Source of the DNA: JAZQNF01 sp045641505
Lineage (GTDB): Bacteria > Bacillota > Clostridia > Lachnospirales > Bianqueaceae
Length of the DNA stretch: 7,717 bases
Direction: 5' to 3'
Assembly: GCA_045641505.1 (NCBI GenBank)
Contig: JAZUHB010000076.1
Location: 1-7,717, forward strand
The translations under genes and the position numbers were made by a program. The notes under the pieces were generated by a model that searched no databases, was not told the origin of the DNA, and was given only the letters and a program-made list of their open reading frames with translations. Shown piece after piece: positions 1-6,867 of the stretch (the stretch's first letter is position 1; every line of letters starts with the position of its first letter).

Positions 1-1702
1 CCTCGCGGACGGTGCCCGCGCCGCGGACGTCCTCATCGGTGATGGAGGTTAGCTCGGTGATGCGCTCCGGAATCGGGATCTCCGGATCGATGAAGCGGCT
101 GAAGCGGTCGGTCACGGCGCCGTTTTCGAACTTCACGGCACCGATCTCGATGATCTTGTCCGCGCGGTGATCGAAGCCCGTGGTCTCCAGGTCGAAGACG
201 ACGTAGCGGTCGGTGAAGCCCTGGCCGCGGCTGCGGGTCACGGCGGTCTTCAGATCATCGACCAGATAGGCCTCCATGCCGTAGATCGCCTTCATGCTGC
301 CGCCGGCCTTCTTGATGGCCTTGACGGTGTCCATCGCCTCCGGGAAGCCCTGCACGACACCGTGGTCGGTGAGGGCCACGGCGGGGCTCCCCCAGCGGTA
401 CGCCTGGTTCACCAGGTCGGCGGGGGTCACCACCGCGTCCATTTCGGAGACGGTCGTATGGGCATGGAGCTCGACGCGCTTGCGGGGCGCGCCGTCCTTG
501 CGTTCGTGCTTCAGATAGGCCTTGTAGGGGCTGATCGCCTTGGCCTCGAGCGTCAGCTCATGGGTGAAGGAGTCCTCCTCCACCACGCCCCGGACGAGCA
601 GCTGCTTGCCGTTCTTCCACAGGGGCGATTTGGTCTCCACGGTCTCCGGCGAGACGAAGGCCTTCACCGTGATGGAGGCGCTGTAGTCGGTCAGCTGGAC
701 GGTGAGCAGCACGCGGCCGCCCCGAAGCTCCTTCGTCTCGGTCTCGAGCACGTCGCCGCGGACCGCCACGCTTCCCTGGCCCTCGCTCTTCAGGGCCTCC
801 TCGATCGTAATCACGCTGTCCGCCGAGAACGGCCGGCCGAGGATCATGTCCTCGAGGGCCTTTTTCTTCTCGGGATCCACGTAGAGATCCTCGCCGCAGA
901 CCGTGATGGAATTGCACATGAGCACGAGGTCCTGGACGTAGCTGTCCATCTCGAGCGAGCCCTTGACCAGCAGGGTCCTGCCCTTGACCAGCTCCTTCTC
1001 CATCTTCTGATGGAAGGTCTTGAGGACCACGAAGGCCTTGCAGGACACCTCGGCGCTGTAATTGGTGAGACGGAAGGTGAGGAGCGCCTTGTCGCCCTTG
1101 ACCTCCCGGTATTCGAACGAGGACAGAATGCCGCGGATGACGATGCCGCGCTTCTCCTCGTCGCAGGCTTCGAGCGCGGTCTCGCGGCCGGAGATCGGCT
1201 TGCCGCAAAGCAGCTTGTTATGGGGCTTCTTGGGCTTGTCGGGGGTCTCCTGCTCCTCCTCCGGCTCCTCTTCCTCGGGATCGCCCAGGACCTCGAGGCC
1301 GGTCTCCGCGGGCGGCTCCGGAGACGCCGGAACGGGCGCCGGAACGGTCTCGTCGGGATACTCGCGGTACGTCACGTTCGCGGGCGGCTCCTCCGGCCAG
1401 AAATCTTCGGCGGGGGGCAGGATGCCGTCCCCCTCCGCGTCGGCCGTCGGGGCCACGAGCAGATTGGGCACCTGCAGGAGCTTCACCTGGATGTTGCCGT
1501 CGAAGCCCTGCTGCATATCGTTTTGCAGAAGCGTGATCTCCCAGTCCTCCAGATAACGGAAGGCGGTGAAGCTCACCTCCAGCAGAAAAAGCTTCGAATA
1601 GGCGGCCACGTTCAGCACGTGCACCTCGCCGGCCAGCGCTTCGTCCTGATAATTGAAGCACAGGGGGAAGAGTTCCCGCAGGGTTCCTTTGGTCTCGATC
1701 AT
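1..1702 (-). CDS. polC: DNA polymerase III PolC-type, alpha subunit (5' part; runs off the window)
   Basis: This is the replicative polymerase of Firmicutes, with an intrinsic 3'-5' proofreading exonuclease. The first 567 codons are visible; the polymerase palm and fingers lie outside. Residues 1-85 are a poorly conserved N-terminal domain, and 86-162 a proline/acid-rich linker. Two tandem OB-fold modules follow at about 164-270 and 286-393. The PHP domain starts at R409 (motif VELHAHT, H413 and H415; later TDHGVVQGFPEA). The DEDD exonuclease begins at YVVFDLETTG, with metal ligands D504 and E506, and continues to the window edge. In B. subtilis PolC the same motif lies near residue 425, so this protein is about 80 residues longer on the N side, which fits one extra OB module. 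The ATG follows an AAAGGAAA ribosome site. No in-frame stop occurs. It is the last gene seen in the operon, 54 nt after ispG. Identification is very secure; the duplicated OB module is the odd feature. Confidence 0.97.
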   Translation of the reverse strand, partial: MIETKGTLRELFPLCFNYQDEALAGEVHVLNVAAYSKLFLLEVSFTAFRYLEDWEITLLQNDMQQGFDGNIQVKLLQVPNLLVAPTADAEGDGILPPAEDFWPEEPPANVTYREYPDETVPAPVPASPEPPAETGLEVLGDPEEEEPEEEQETPDKPKKPHNKLLCGKPISGRETALEACDEEKRGIVIRGILSSFEYREVKGDKALLTFRLTNYSAEVSCKAFVVLKTFHQKMEKELVKGRTLLVKGSLEMDSYVQDLVLMCNSITVCGEDLYVDPEKKKALEDMILGRPFSADSVITIEEALKSEGQGSVAVRGDVLETETKELRGGRVLLTVQLTDYSASITVKAFVSPETVETKSPLWKNGKQLLVRGVVEEDSFTHELTLEAKAISPYKAYLKHERKDGAPRKRVELHAHTTVSEMDAVVTPADLVNQAYRWGSPAVALTDHGVVQGFPEAMDTVKAIKKAGGSMKAIYGMEAYLVDDLKTAVTRSRGQGFTDRYVVFDLETTGFDHRADKIIEIGAVKFENGAVTDRFSRFIDPEIPIPERITELTSITDEDVRGAGTVRE

Positions 1703-1728
1703 GTCGTTTCCTTTACTCGTCAGAAGGT

Positions 1729-1752
1729 AACGGGCCTTCGAAAAGGCCCGTT
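1729..1752 (-). terminator. Hairpin with UUCG tetraloop between ispG and polC (weak terminator or mRNA-stability element)
   Basis: A perfect 10-bp inverted repeat (AACGGGCCTT / AAGGCCCGTT) surrounds a 4-nt loop that reads UUCG in the mRNA of the minus-strand genes. It starts 4 nt after the ispG stop codon and ends 26 nt before the polC start. On the minus strand only UU follows the stem, then ACC, so it is not a canonical intrinsic terminator for this operon. On the plus strand the stem is followed by TTTTCATTATT, which looks more like a terminator for antisense transcription. It could protect the upstream mRNA 3' end, weaken read-through into polC, or stop antisense RNA. The hairpin is seen directly; its role is inferred. 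Confidence 0.6.
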
Positions 1753-1756
1753 TTCA

Positions 1757-2812
1757 TTATTGATACTGCTCCGCCAGCTCGGCGAGGGCGGCGATGACCT
1801 CGCTCTCCGGCACCTTGCGGAGAACCTCGCCGCGGCTGAAGAGGAGCGCCTCGCCGTTGCCGCCGGCGATGCCGAAGTCGGCCTCCCGGGCCTCGCCGGG
1901 ACCGTTGACCGCACAGCCCATCACCGCCACCTTGAGGGGCTTCTGAATGTGGCTGAGCGCCTTTTCGGCCTGCTCGGCCAGCGAAATGATGTCGATGTTC
2001 GTGCGGGCGCAGGTGGGGCAGGAGATGATCTCCACGCCGAACTTCCGAAGCCCCGCGAACTGCAGGATCTTCTTTGCGACGGTGACCTCCTCCGCCGGAT
2101 CGGTCGTCAGCGAAACGCGGAGCGTGTCGCCGAGGCCCTTGTCGAACAGAAGTCCCAGACCCATGGCGGACTTGATGATGCCGTCCTTCACGGGACCGGT
2201 CTCCGTGATGCCCACGTGGAGCGGATAGGCGCTCTTTTCGGCGAAGAGCTCGTAGGCCTTCACGCAGAGCTGAAGGTCCGAGCACTTGATGGAGACCACC
2301 AGCTTGTCGTACCCCAGCTCCTCGATCGCGGCAACGTTCCGGAGCGCGCTCCCGCAGAGGGCCTCCGGGCAGACGCCGAGACGGTCCAGCAGCTCCTTCT
2401 CCAGAGAGCCGGCGTTCACGCCGACGCGGATGGGGATCTCACGTTCCTTCGCGGCGCGGACCACCTTTTCGAGGTTCCCGCGGCTGCCGATGTTGCCGGG
2501 ATTGATGCGGATCTTGTCGGCGCCGTTTTCCATCGCGGCGACGGCCATGCGCCAGTCGAAATGGATGTCGGCCACCAGCGGGATGTGGATCTGCCGCTTG
2601 ATCTCAGGCAGCGCGTCCGCCGAGGCCTGATCCGGCACGGAGACGCGGACGATCTCGCAGCCGGCCTCCTCCAGCCGGAGGATCTGCCGGACGGTCGCCG
2701 CGGCATCCGCCGTCTTGGTATTGCACATGGACTGGATGCGGACCGGCGCGCCCGCGCCGATCACGAGTCCGCCCACCGACACCGCTTTCGTGTTTTCCCG
2801 CGTGCAGAGCAT
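1757..2812 (-). CDS. ispG: 4-hydroxy-3-methylbut-2-en-1-yl diphosphate synthase (flavodoxin/ferredoxin)
   Basis: IspG (GcpE) is the penultimate enzyme of the MEP pathway. It reductively converts 2-C-methyl-D-erythritol 2,4-cyclodiphosphate to HMBPP with a [4Fe-4S] cluster in the cytosol. The protein has 351 residues, close to the usual length of about 350-370 for the short bacterial form. The N-terminal TIM barrel carries PVRIQSMCNT, PLVADIHFDW and DKIRINPGNIG (about residues 23-109). The C-terminal cluster domain carries SCPTCART (C265, C268) and MGCAVNGPGE (C300, E307), the four expected cluster ligands. The ATG at 2812 follows GGAGGAAAG with good spacing, 18 nt after the rseP stop, so it is probably co-transcribed. 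With dxr two genes upstream, the operon holds two MEP-pathway genes. No defect is visible. Confidence 0.98.
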   Translation of the reverse strand: MLCTRENTKAVSVGGLVIGAGAPVRIQSMCNTKTADAAATVRQILRLEEAGCEIVRVSVPDQASADALPEIKRQIHIPLVADIHFDWRMAVAAMENGADKIRINPGNIGSRGNLEKVVRAAKEREIPIRVGVNAGSLEKELLDRLGVCPEALCGSALRNVAAIEELGYDKLVVSIKCSDLQLCVKAYELFAEKSAYPLHVGITETGPVKDGIIKSAMGLGLLFDKGLGDTLRVSLTTDPAEEVTVAKKILQFAGLRKFGVEIISCPTCARTNIDIISLAEQAEKALSHIQKPLKVAVMGCAVNGPGEAREADFGIAGGNGEALLFSRGEVLRKVPESEVIAALAELAEQYQ

Positions 2813-2830
2813 GAGACTTTCCTCCGTAAT

Positions 2831-3982
2831 TTACAGCAGTTTCATCACGTCGCTCACCGCGACGGCGACCATCAGACCGATGAGCAGCACGAAGCCGACC
2901 AGGTAGATGAGGCTCTCGACCTTGGGATCGAGGGGCTTTTTGCGGATCTTCTCGATGAGCAGGATCACGATGCGGCTGCCGTCGAGACCGGGAATCGGGA
3001 ACAGGTTCAGGATGCCGAGGTTCGCGGACAGAAGCATCGCCAGCGAGGCCATCGAGCAGAACACGCCCCAGAAGCCGTAGGCAGAGCCCTCGCCGTAGGC
3101 CTCGCTCACCACCGACACGATGCCGATGGGGCCGCTGAGGGCCTCGAGACCGAGGGCGCCCGTGATCAGACCGCCGACGCTGCGGAGCGTCATGTCGATC
3201 GCGTACCAGAAATAGCGGAAGCTGTGGCCGATCACCTGACCGAGGACGGCCGGCAGCCGGTTCGCGCCCTGCTTTTCGAGCATGTCGGCGACGTTATAGT
3301 AGGGCGTGGCGGAAAAGCCGACACGGTAGCGCTCCAGCTCCTCATCGAAGCGGGGCGTCATCGAAAGGGTCGTCTTCGTGCCGTCGGCCTTGCGGACATA
3401 GAGCTCCACCGGTCCCTCGCCCTGATATTCAGCGAGATAATAGGAAAACTTTTCGAAGAGGCGGGAGGCCTTGCCGTCGATGCCGAGGATGCGGTCGCCG
3501 ACCTCGAGGCCCGCCTCCATCGCGGGCGAGCCCGCTTCCACCTCGGAAACCAGGCCGTCCACGTAGCCGAAGCCCAGGTCGAGCGCAAGCAGCAGGACCA
3601 GCGCCAGGATGAAGTTCATGACGGGGCCCGCGGCGACGATGCCGATCCGCTTCCAGACCGAGACGTCGTTGAAGCCGACCTTCTTCGGCACGGAGGAGCC
3701 CTCCGCCGCGAGCGCTTCCTTCACGGCCTTGCCGGCCTCGCCCTCCAGCGCGGTCGTTTCCTCGCCGTACATGCGGCAGAAGCCGCCGATGGGGAAGAGG
3801 CGCACCGAGATCTGGGTGTTCTTTTTCGACATCCATTTGAAGAGGACCGGGCCCATGCCGATGGCGAATTCCTCGACGGTCACGCCGGCCTTCCGGGCAG
3901 CGAAAAAGTGTCCCCCTTCGTGGATGACCACGATCAGGGTGAAGATCAAAAGGGTAAGCAGGATACTGATAAAAGTGTTCAT
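2831..3982 (-). CDS. rseP: RIP metalloprotease RseP/RasP (site-2 protease, M50)
   Basis: This is a multi-pass membrane zinc protease that cleaves substrates inside the membrane, such as anti-sigma factors and leftover signal peptides in Firmicutes (RasP). It has 383 residues. The first helix (about 3-20) leads into the catalytic HEGGH at 21-25, a GG variant of HExxH. PIGGFCRMYGEE (64-75) is the conserved re-entrant loop region. AAGPVMNF (117-124) opens the second membrane segment, followed by one PDZ domain at about 140-205 (SPAMEAGLEVGDRILGIDG). The family motif SGPIGI is at 283-288. NLFPIPGLDG at 326-335 supplies the third zinc ligand, D334. A last helix lies at about 358-377. The ATG follows AGGAGA, 17 nt after the dxr stop. 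The actual substrate cannot be told from this window. Confidence 0.97.
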   Translation of the reverse strand: MNTFISILLTLLIFTLIVVIHEGGHFFAARKAGVTVEEFAIGMGPVLFKWMSKKNTQISVRLFPIGGFCRMYGEETTALEGEAGKAVKEALAAEGSSVPKKVGFNDVSVWKRIGIVAAGPVMNFILALVLLLALDLGFGYVDGLVSEVEAGSPAMEAGLEVGDRILGIDGKASRLFEKFSYYLAEYQGEGPVELYVRKADGTKTTLSMTPRFDEELERYRVGFSATPYYNVADMLEKQGANRLPAVLGQVIGHSFRYFWYAIDMTLRSVGGLITGALGLEALSGPIGIVSVVSEAYGEGSAYGFWGVFCSMASLAMLLSANLGILNLFPIPGLDGSRIVILLIEKIRKKPLDPKVESLIYLVGFVLLIGLMVAVAVSDVMKLL

Positions 3983-3999
3983 TTCTGTCTCCTGTGGAG

Positions 4000-5160
4000 T
4001 TATCGGGCAAGCAGGCCTTCGACCAGGCCGCGGACCGCGACCGCCTCCTCGAGTGAATAGGCTTGGGAGGCCGGGGCGACGCGGTCGTAGGCGTCGAGCG
4101 CCTGCTCCACCGTGCGGTAGATATCGAGGAAGCCGATCTCGCGCGCCAGGAAGCGGCGGACCGCGGTCTCACCGGCGGCGTTGAACACGGCCGGGTAGAG
4201 GCCGCCGCGGGAAAGGGCATAGCGTGCCATTTCGATGGGCGCCGTAAAGGGATCGCGGATCTCCTCGAAGACGAGGGGCCCGCATTCGGTGAGCGACAGC
4301 GGCTTCGTGATCCGCCGTCCGCGCTCGGGCCAGAAGAGCGCCACCTCGATGGGCAGGCGCATGTCCGGGACGCCCAACTGCGCCAGCACGGTGCCGTCCG
4401 TCAGCTCGATCAGCGAATGGACGATGCTCGTGGGCTGGATCAGCGGCGTGATGTTTTCGGTGCCGAAAAGCCAGCGCGCCTCGATCATCTCCAGCGCCTT
4501 GTTCATCAGCGAGGCGCTGTCCAGAGTGACTTTGGGCCCCATATTCCAGTTGGGGTGACGGAGGGCCTCCTCCGGCGTGACGTGCTCGAGCTCCGCCCGG
4601 CTCCGGCCGCGGAACGGCCCGCCCGAGGCGGTGAGCAGGATGCGGGAAAGCTGCGCGTCCTTCCGGCCCTCCGGCAGAGCCTTGAGGCATTGCCAGATGG
4701 CGCAGTGCTCGCTGTCGACGGGGACGATCTCGACGCCCTCCTCCGCCGCCATGCGCATGATCAGCTCGCCGGCGCAGACCAGGGTCTCCTTGTTGGCGAG
4801 CGCAATCTGCTTGTGCGCGCGGATCGCGGCGGCGGTGGGCTCGATGCCGATCATGCCGACCAGGGCGGTCACCACCGTGTCCGCGGAAGAAAGGGACGCC
4901 GCGGCGAGAAGGCCGTCCATGCCGGTCACAACCTCGCAGCCGCTCCCCCGCAGGGCCTCGCGCACGGCCGCGGCCGCGGTCTCGTCATAGACCGCGCAGA
5001 GCTTCGGCGAAAACTCGCGGACCTGCGCCAGGAGAAGCTCCGTCCGTTTGCCGCCGGCCGCGAGCGCCTCCACCGAAAAGCTTTCGGGATGGGCGCGCAC
5101 CACGTCCAGGGTCTGGGTGCCGATGGAGCCCGTCGAACCCAGGATGCTCAGTCTTTTCAT
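4000..5160 (-). CDS. dxr: 1-deoxy-D-xylulose 5-phosphate reductoisomerase
   Basis: Dxr catalyses the first committed step of the MEP pathway, turning DXP into 2-C-methyl-D-erythritol 4-phosphate with NADPH and a divalent metal in the cytosol. It is the target of fosmidomycin. The 386-residue length is normal. The NADPH-binding loop is GSTGSIG at 8-14. The metal and substrate motif VDSEH (148-152) gives D149 and E151. HPNWNMGPK (202-210) supplies the flexible-loop histidine, and SLMNKALEMIEARW carries N220, K221 and E224. One local oddity: the near-universal HPQS before the IHS motif reads QPTS here (Q242), while the following histidine (H248) is kept. The start ATG follows GGAGGGAAAG, 22 nt after the cdsA stop. 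Function is secure. Confidence 0.98.
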   Translation of the reverse strand: MKRLSILGSTGSIGTQTLDVVRAHPESFSVEALAAGGKRTELLLAQVREFSPKLCAVYDETAAAAVREALRGSGCEVVTGMDGLLAAASLSSADTVVTALVGMIGIEPTAAAIRAHKQIALANKETLVCAGELIMRMAAEEGVEIVPVDSEHCAIWQCLKALPEGRKDAQLSRILLTASGGPFRGRSRAELEHVTPEEALRHPNWNMGPKVTLDSASLMNKALEMIEARWLFGTENITPLIQPTSIVHSLIELTDGTVLAQLGVPDMRLPIEVALFWPERGRRITKPLSLTECGPLVFEEIRDPFTAPIEMARYALSRGGLYPAVFNAAGETAVRRFLAREIGFLDIYRTVEQALDAYDRVAPASQAYSLEEAVAVRGLVEGLLAR

Positions 5161-5182
5161 CTTTCCCTCCGGAGAAAAGAGC

Positions 5183-6052
5183 TTATTTCATAAACAGGGC
5201 GAGCACGAGCCACACGGCCGGCGCCGCCATCAGGATGCTGTCGAAACGGTCCAGAATGCCGCCGTGACCGGGAATTAGCTTGCCGAAATCCTTGATGCCG
5301 GTCTGGCGCTTGACGGAGGACGCGAAGAGATCGCCGATCATGCCGAGCAGCGCGCCGACCGCGCCGACCGCCGCCGAGACCCAGAGGATCCGGGACAGCG
5401 GGAGCCCCGCGCCCGCGGCAGTGCCGAAGCGGCTGAACGCCCAGCCGCAGGCCAGGCAGAGGAGCACTCCGCCCAGCAGACCGCCGATCGCGCCCGCCAC
5501 CGTCTTCTTGGGGCTGAGCTCCGGCGCCAGCTTCCGCCGGCCGAAGAGGCGTCCCGCGAAATAGGCGAAGATGTCGCTGCCCCAGGCCGCCGCGAACAGA
5601 TACCCGACGAGCCAGAGCCCCGCCTCCCTCTCACGGAGCAGCCAGACGAAGCTCAAAAGCCCCGCCACGTACAGCAGGGACAGGAACGAACAGGCCGTCT
5701 CCGTCAGCGTCCGCTTCGGGTAGCCGAGCACTGCGATGATCATGAACAGGATAAGCGACCCGATGCACCAAATAAGGAACACCGCGGCGGTCCCGGAATG
5801 CGCGCCGAGGGCCCGGCCGGTTTCAGGCAGCACGGGATTCCACAGATACAGCGCGGCGTACCAGAGCACGGTCAGCACGCACTGGGGGATGAAGAAGAGC
5901 GCGTGGCCCTTCGCCTTCATCGCCCGGGCGAACTCGAACTCGCCGACGATGCTCATCGCGCAGAGCCCCAGCGCGAGCAGCCAGTCGCCGAGCAGCAGGA
6001 GCGGCACGAAAATCAGGACGAGCAGCAACGCGCCCAGAATACGTTCTTTCAT
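5183..6052 (-). CDS. cdsA: Phosphatidate cytidylyltransferase (CDP-diglyceride synthase)
   Basis: CdsA makes CDP-diacylglycerol from phosphatidic acid and CTP at the inner membrane; all major phospholipids branch from it. The 289-residue protein is strongly hydrophobic, with about eight membrane segments, the first at about 5-31. The conserved central part is GSDIFAYFAGRLFG (158-171) followed by LSPKKTVAGAIGG (179-191). The family signature near the C-terminus is complete: SVKRQTGIKDFGK then LIPGHGGILDRFDS (about 246-272), with the catalytic K-D and the H-G-G-x-x-D-R-x-D elements. The ATG at 6052 follows GGAGG at 6059-6063 with a 6-nt spacer. That ribosome site lies in the last copy of a 47-bp tandem repeat that separates this gene from uppS. 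Confidence 0.97.
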   Translation of the reverse strand: MKERILGALLLVLIFVPLLLLGDWLLALGLCAMSIVGEFEFARAMKAKGHALFFIPQCVLTVLWYAALYLWNPVLPETGRALGAHSGTAAVFLIWCIGSLILFMIIAVLGYPKRTLTETACSFLSLLYVAGLLSFVWLLREREAGLWLVGYLFAAAWGSDIFAYFAGRLFGRRKLAPELSPKKTVAGAIGGLLGGVLLCLACGWAFSRFGTAAGAGLPLSRILWVSAAVGAVGALLGMIGDLFASSVKRQTGIKDFGKLIPGHGGILDRFDSILMAAPAVWLVLALFMK

Positions 6053-6084
6053 TTACGACCTCCGAAGCGCAAGGCGCTTCCCAA
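6049..6084 (-). other. Mini-ORF re-encoding the UppS C-terminus, overlapping the cdsA start (probable relic)
   Basis: In the repeat copy next to cdsA, a TTG-started 11-codon frame reads LGSALRFGGRK and stops at a TGA that overlaps the cdsA ATG as ATGA. RFGGRK matches the true end of UppS (RRFGGRKA). The TTG has GAGGAG 4 nt upstream. The upstream repeat copy holds an equivalent frame (6093-6131) ending RFGGRKA. The simplest reading is that uppS once ended here, overlapping cdsA, and that duplication pushed the two apart. Whether the mini-frames are translated is unknown. Confidence 0.4.
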
Positions 6085-6164
6085 AAATCTCCTCAAGCTT
6101 TACGTCCTCCGAAGCGCAAGGCGCTTCCCAAAAATCTCCTCAAGCTTTGCGTCCTCCGAAGCGC
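6052..6164 (-). repeat. 47-bp direct tandem repeat (2 full copies plus 19 bp) at the uppS/cdsA junction
   Basis: Two full copies lie at 6052-6098 and 6099-6145, with a partial copy at 6146-6164. They differ at only one or two bases; the cdsA-proximal copy has GGTCGTAA where the next has GGACGTAA. Each full copy contains a perfect 7-bp hairpin (GAAGCGC-CTT-GCGCTTC on the minus strand; 6064-6080 and 6111-6127) directly before a GGAGG. The partial copy and the start of copy two encode the real UppS C-terminus, and the last copy supplies the cdsA ribosome site and ends in its start codon. Unit length is not a multiple of three, so each copy shifts frame. The near identity points to a recent slippage or recombination duplication. 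Confidence 0.93.
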
Positions 6165-6841
6165 CTTTCACGTAAAGAATAGCTCTCCAGCGCCTCGTCC
6201 AGATCCGCCACCGTAAAGGCGGGCCAGAACTTGGGCGAGAAACAGAACTCCGCGTAGGCGAGCTGCCAGAGCAGGAAATTGCTGAGGCGAAGCTCTCCGC
6301 TGGTGCGGATCAGGAGGTCCGGATCGGGGATGCCGGCGGTATCGAGCGCGCCCGCGAGGGTCTCCTCGGTGATCGCCTCCGGCGCGAGCGTTCCCGCCGC
6401 GGCCTCCTCCGCCAGCTTCCGCGCCGCCCGGACCAGCTCGTCCCGGCCGCCGTAGCTGATGGCGAAGGTGAGGTTGAAGGAATCCATCTCCGCGGTGGCC
6501 GTCTCCACGTCCTCGATCAGCGCGCGCAGCTCGTCGGAAAGGCGGCTGCGGTCGCCGATCACGCGGATGCGGATGCGCCGGCGGACGGCGTCCTTCTTGT
6601 TGCGGATCAGATAGGTCCGGAGGAGCCCCATCAGGTAGCTCACTTCCTCCTCGGAGCGCTTCCAGTTTTCGGTGGAAAAGGCGTAGACCGTGAGATATTT
6701 CACGCCTCGCTCGATCAGGGCGTCGGAAATGGTCTCCACGTTGTCGGCGCCGGCCAGATGGCCCTGGCTGCGGCTTTTCCCGTTGGCGGCCGCCCAGCGG
6801 CCGTTTCCATCCAGGATGATGGCTACGTGATTCGGTATCAT
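6140..6841 (-). CDS. uppS: Isoprenyl transferase / undecaprenyl diphosphate synthase
   Basis: UppS is a cis-prenyltransferase that adds eight IPP units to farnesyl diphosphate to make the C55 lipid carrier for peptidoglycan and other wall polymers. It has 233 residues from the ATG at 6841. HVAIILDGNGRWA (5-17) holds the catalytic D11 and the P-loop. GKSRSQGHLAGA gives the conserved H28, and YAFSTENW (53-60) is the third motif. DLLIRTSGELRLSNFLLWQ (175-193) provides the IPP-binding arginines and serine. The C-terminus RERRFGGRKA is typical, and its stop lies inside a 47-bp repeat. A GTG at 6847 is in frame but overlaps the GAGG ribosome site; the ATG has a correct 5-nt spacer and begins with the usual MIPNHVAII, so it is preferred. 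A terminator-like hairpin sits just upstream. Confidence 0.97.
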   Translation of the reverse strand: MIPNHVAIILDGNGRWAAANGKSRSQGHLAGADNVETISDALIERGVKYLTVYAFSTENWKRSEEEVSYLMGLLRTYLIRNKKDAVRRRIRIRVIGDRSRLSDELRALIEDVETATAEMDSFNLTFAISYGGRDELVRAARKLAEEAAAGTLAPEAITEETLAGALDTAGIPDPDLLIRTSGELRLSNFLLWQLAYAEFCFSPKFWPAFTVADLDEALESYSLRERRFGGRKA

Positions 6842-6846
6842 GAGCA

Positions 6847-6850
6847 CCTC
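6847..6850 (-). promoter_or_regulatory. uppS Shine-Dalgarno GAGG (decides the start codon)
   Basis: GAGG lies 5 nt before the ATG at 6841. The alternative GTG start at 6847 shares its first G with this site, so a ribosome bound here could not use it. No other purine-rich site lies in range of the GTG. Confidence 0.75.
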
Positions 6851-6867
6851 ACTGCGTCTGTATTGGC

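Noticed and set aside
3908..3922. HEGGH in RseP as a degraded active site
   Set aside because: HExxH allows any residue at the two middle positions, and the glutamate, both histidines and the later D334 ligand are intact.
167..4060. A plus-strand frame of 1297 codons opposite polC, ispG and rseP
   Set aside because: It is in exact register with the sense codons of three well-identified genes, crosses their boundaries, has biased low-complexity composition and no recognisable domain. It is a codon-bias shadow.
4063..5193. A plus-strand frame of 376 codons opposite dxr
   Set aside because: Same in-register shadow effect over a complete dxr gene; no family motif.
6052..6164. CRISPR-like array
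   Set aside because: The repeats are directly adjacent with no spacers, are only 2.4 copies, and include coding sequence of uppS and the cdsA ribosome site.
5798..6175. A plus-strand frame across the repeat region and cdsA
   Set aside because: It lies opposite cdsA and uses the repeat only by chance; no ribosome site or conserved domain.
6842..6847. GTG start for uppS at 6847, adding two residues
   Set aside because: The GTG overlaps the GAGG ribosome site, while the ATG at 6841 has proper spacing and gives the normal UppS N-terminus.
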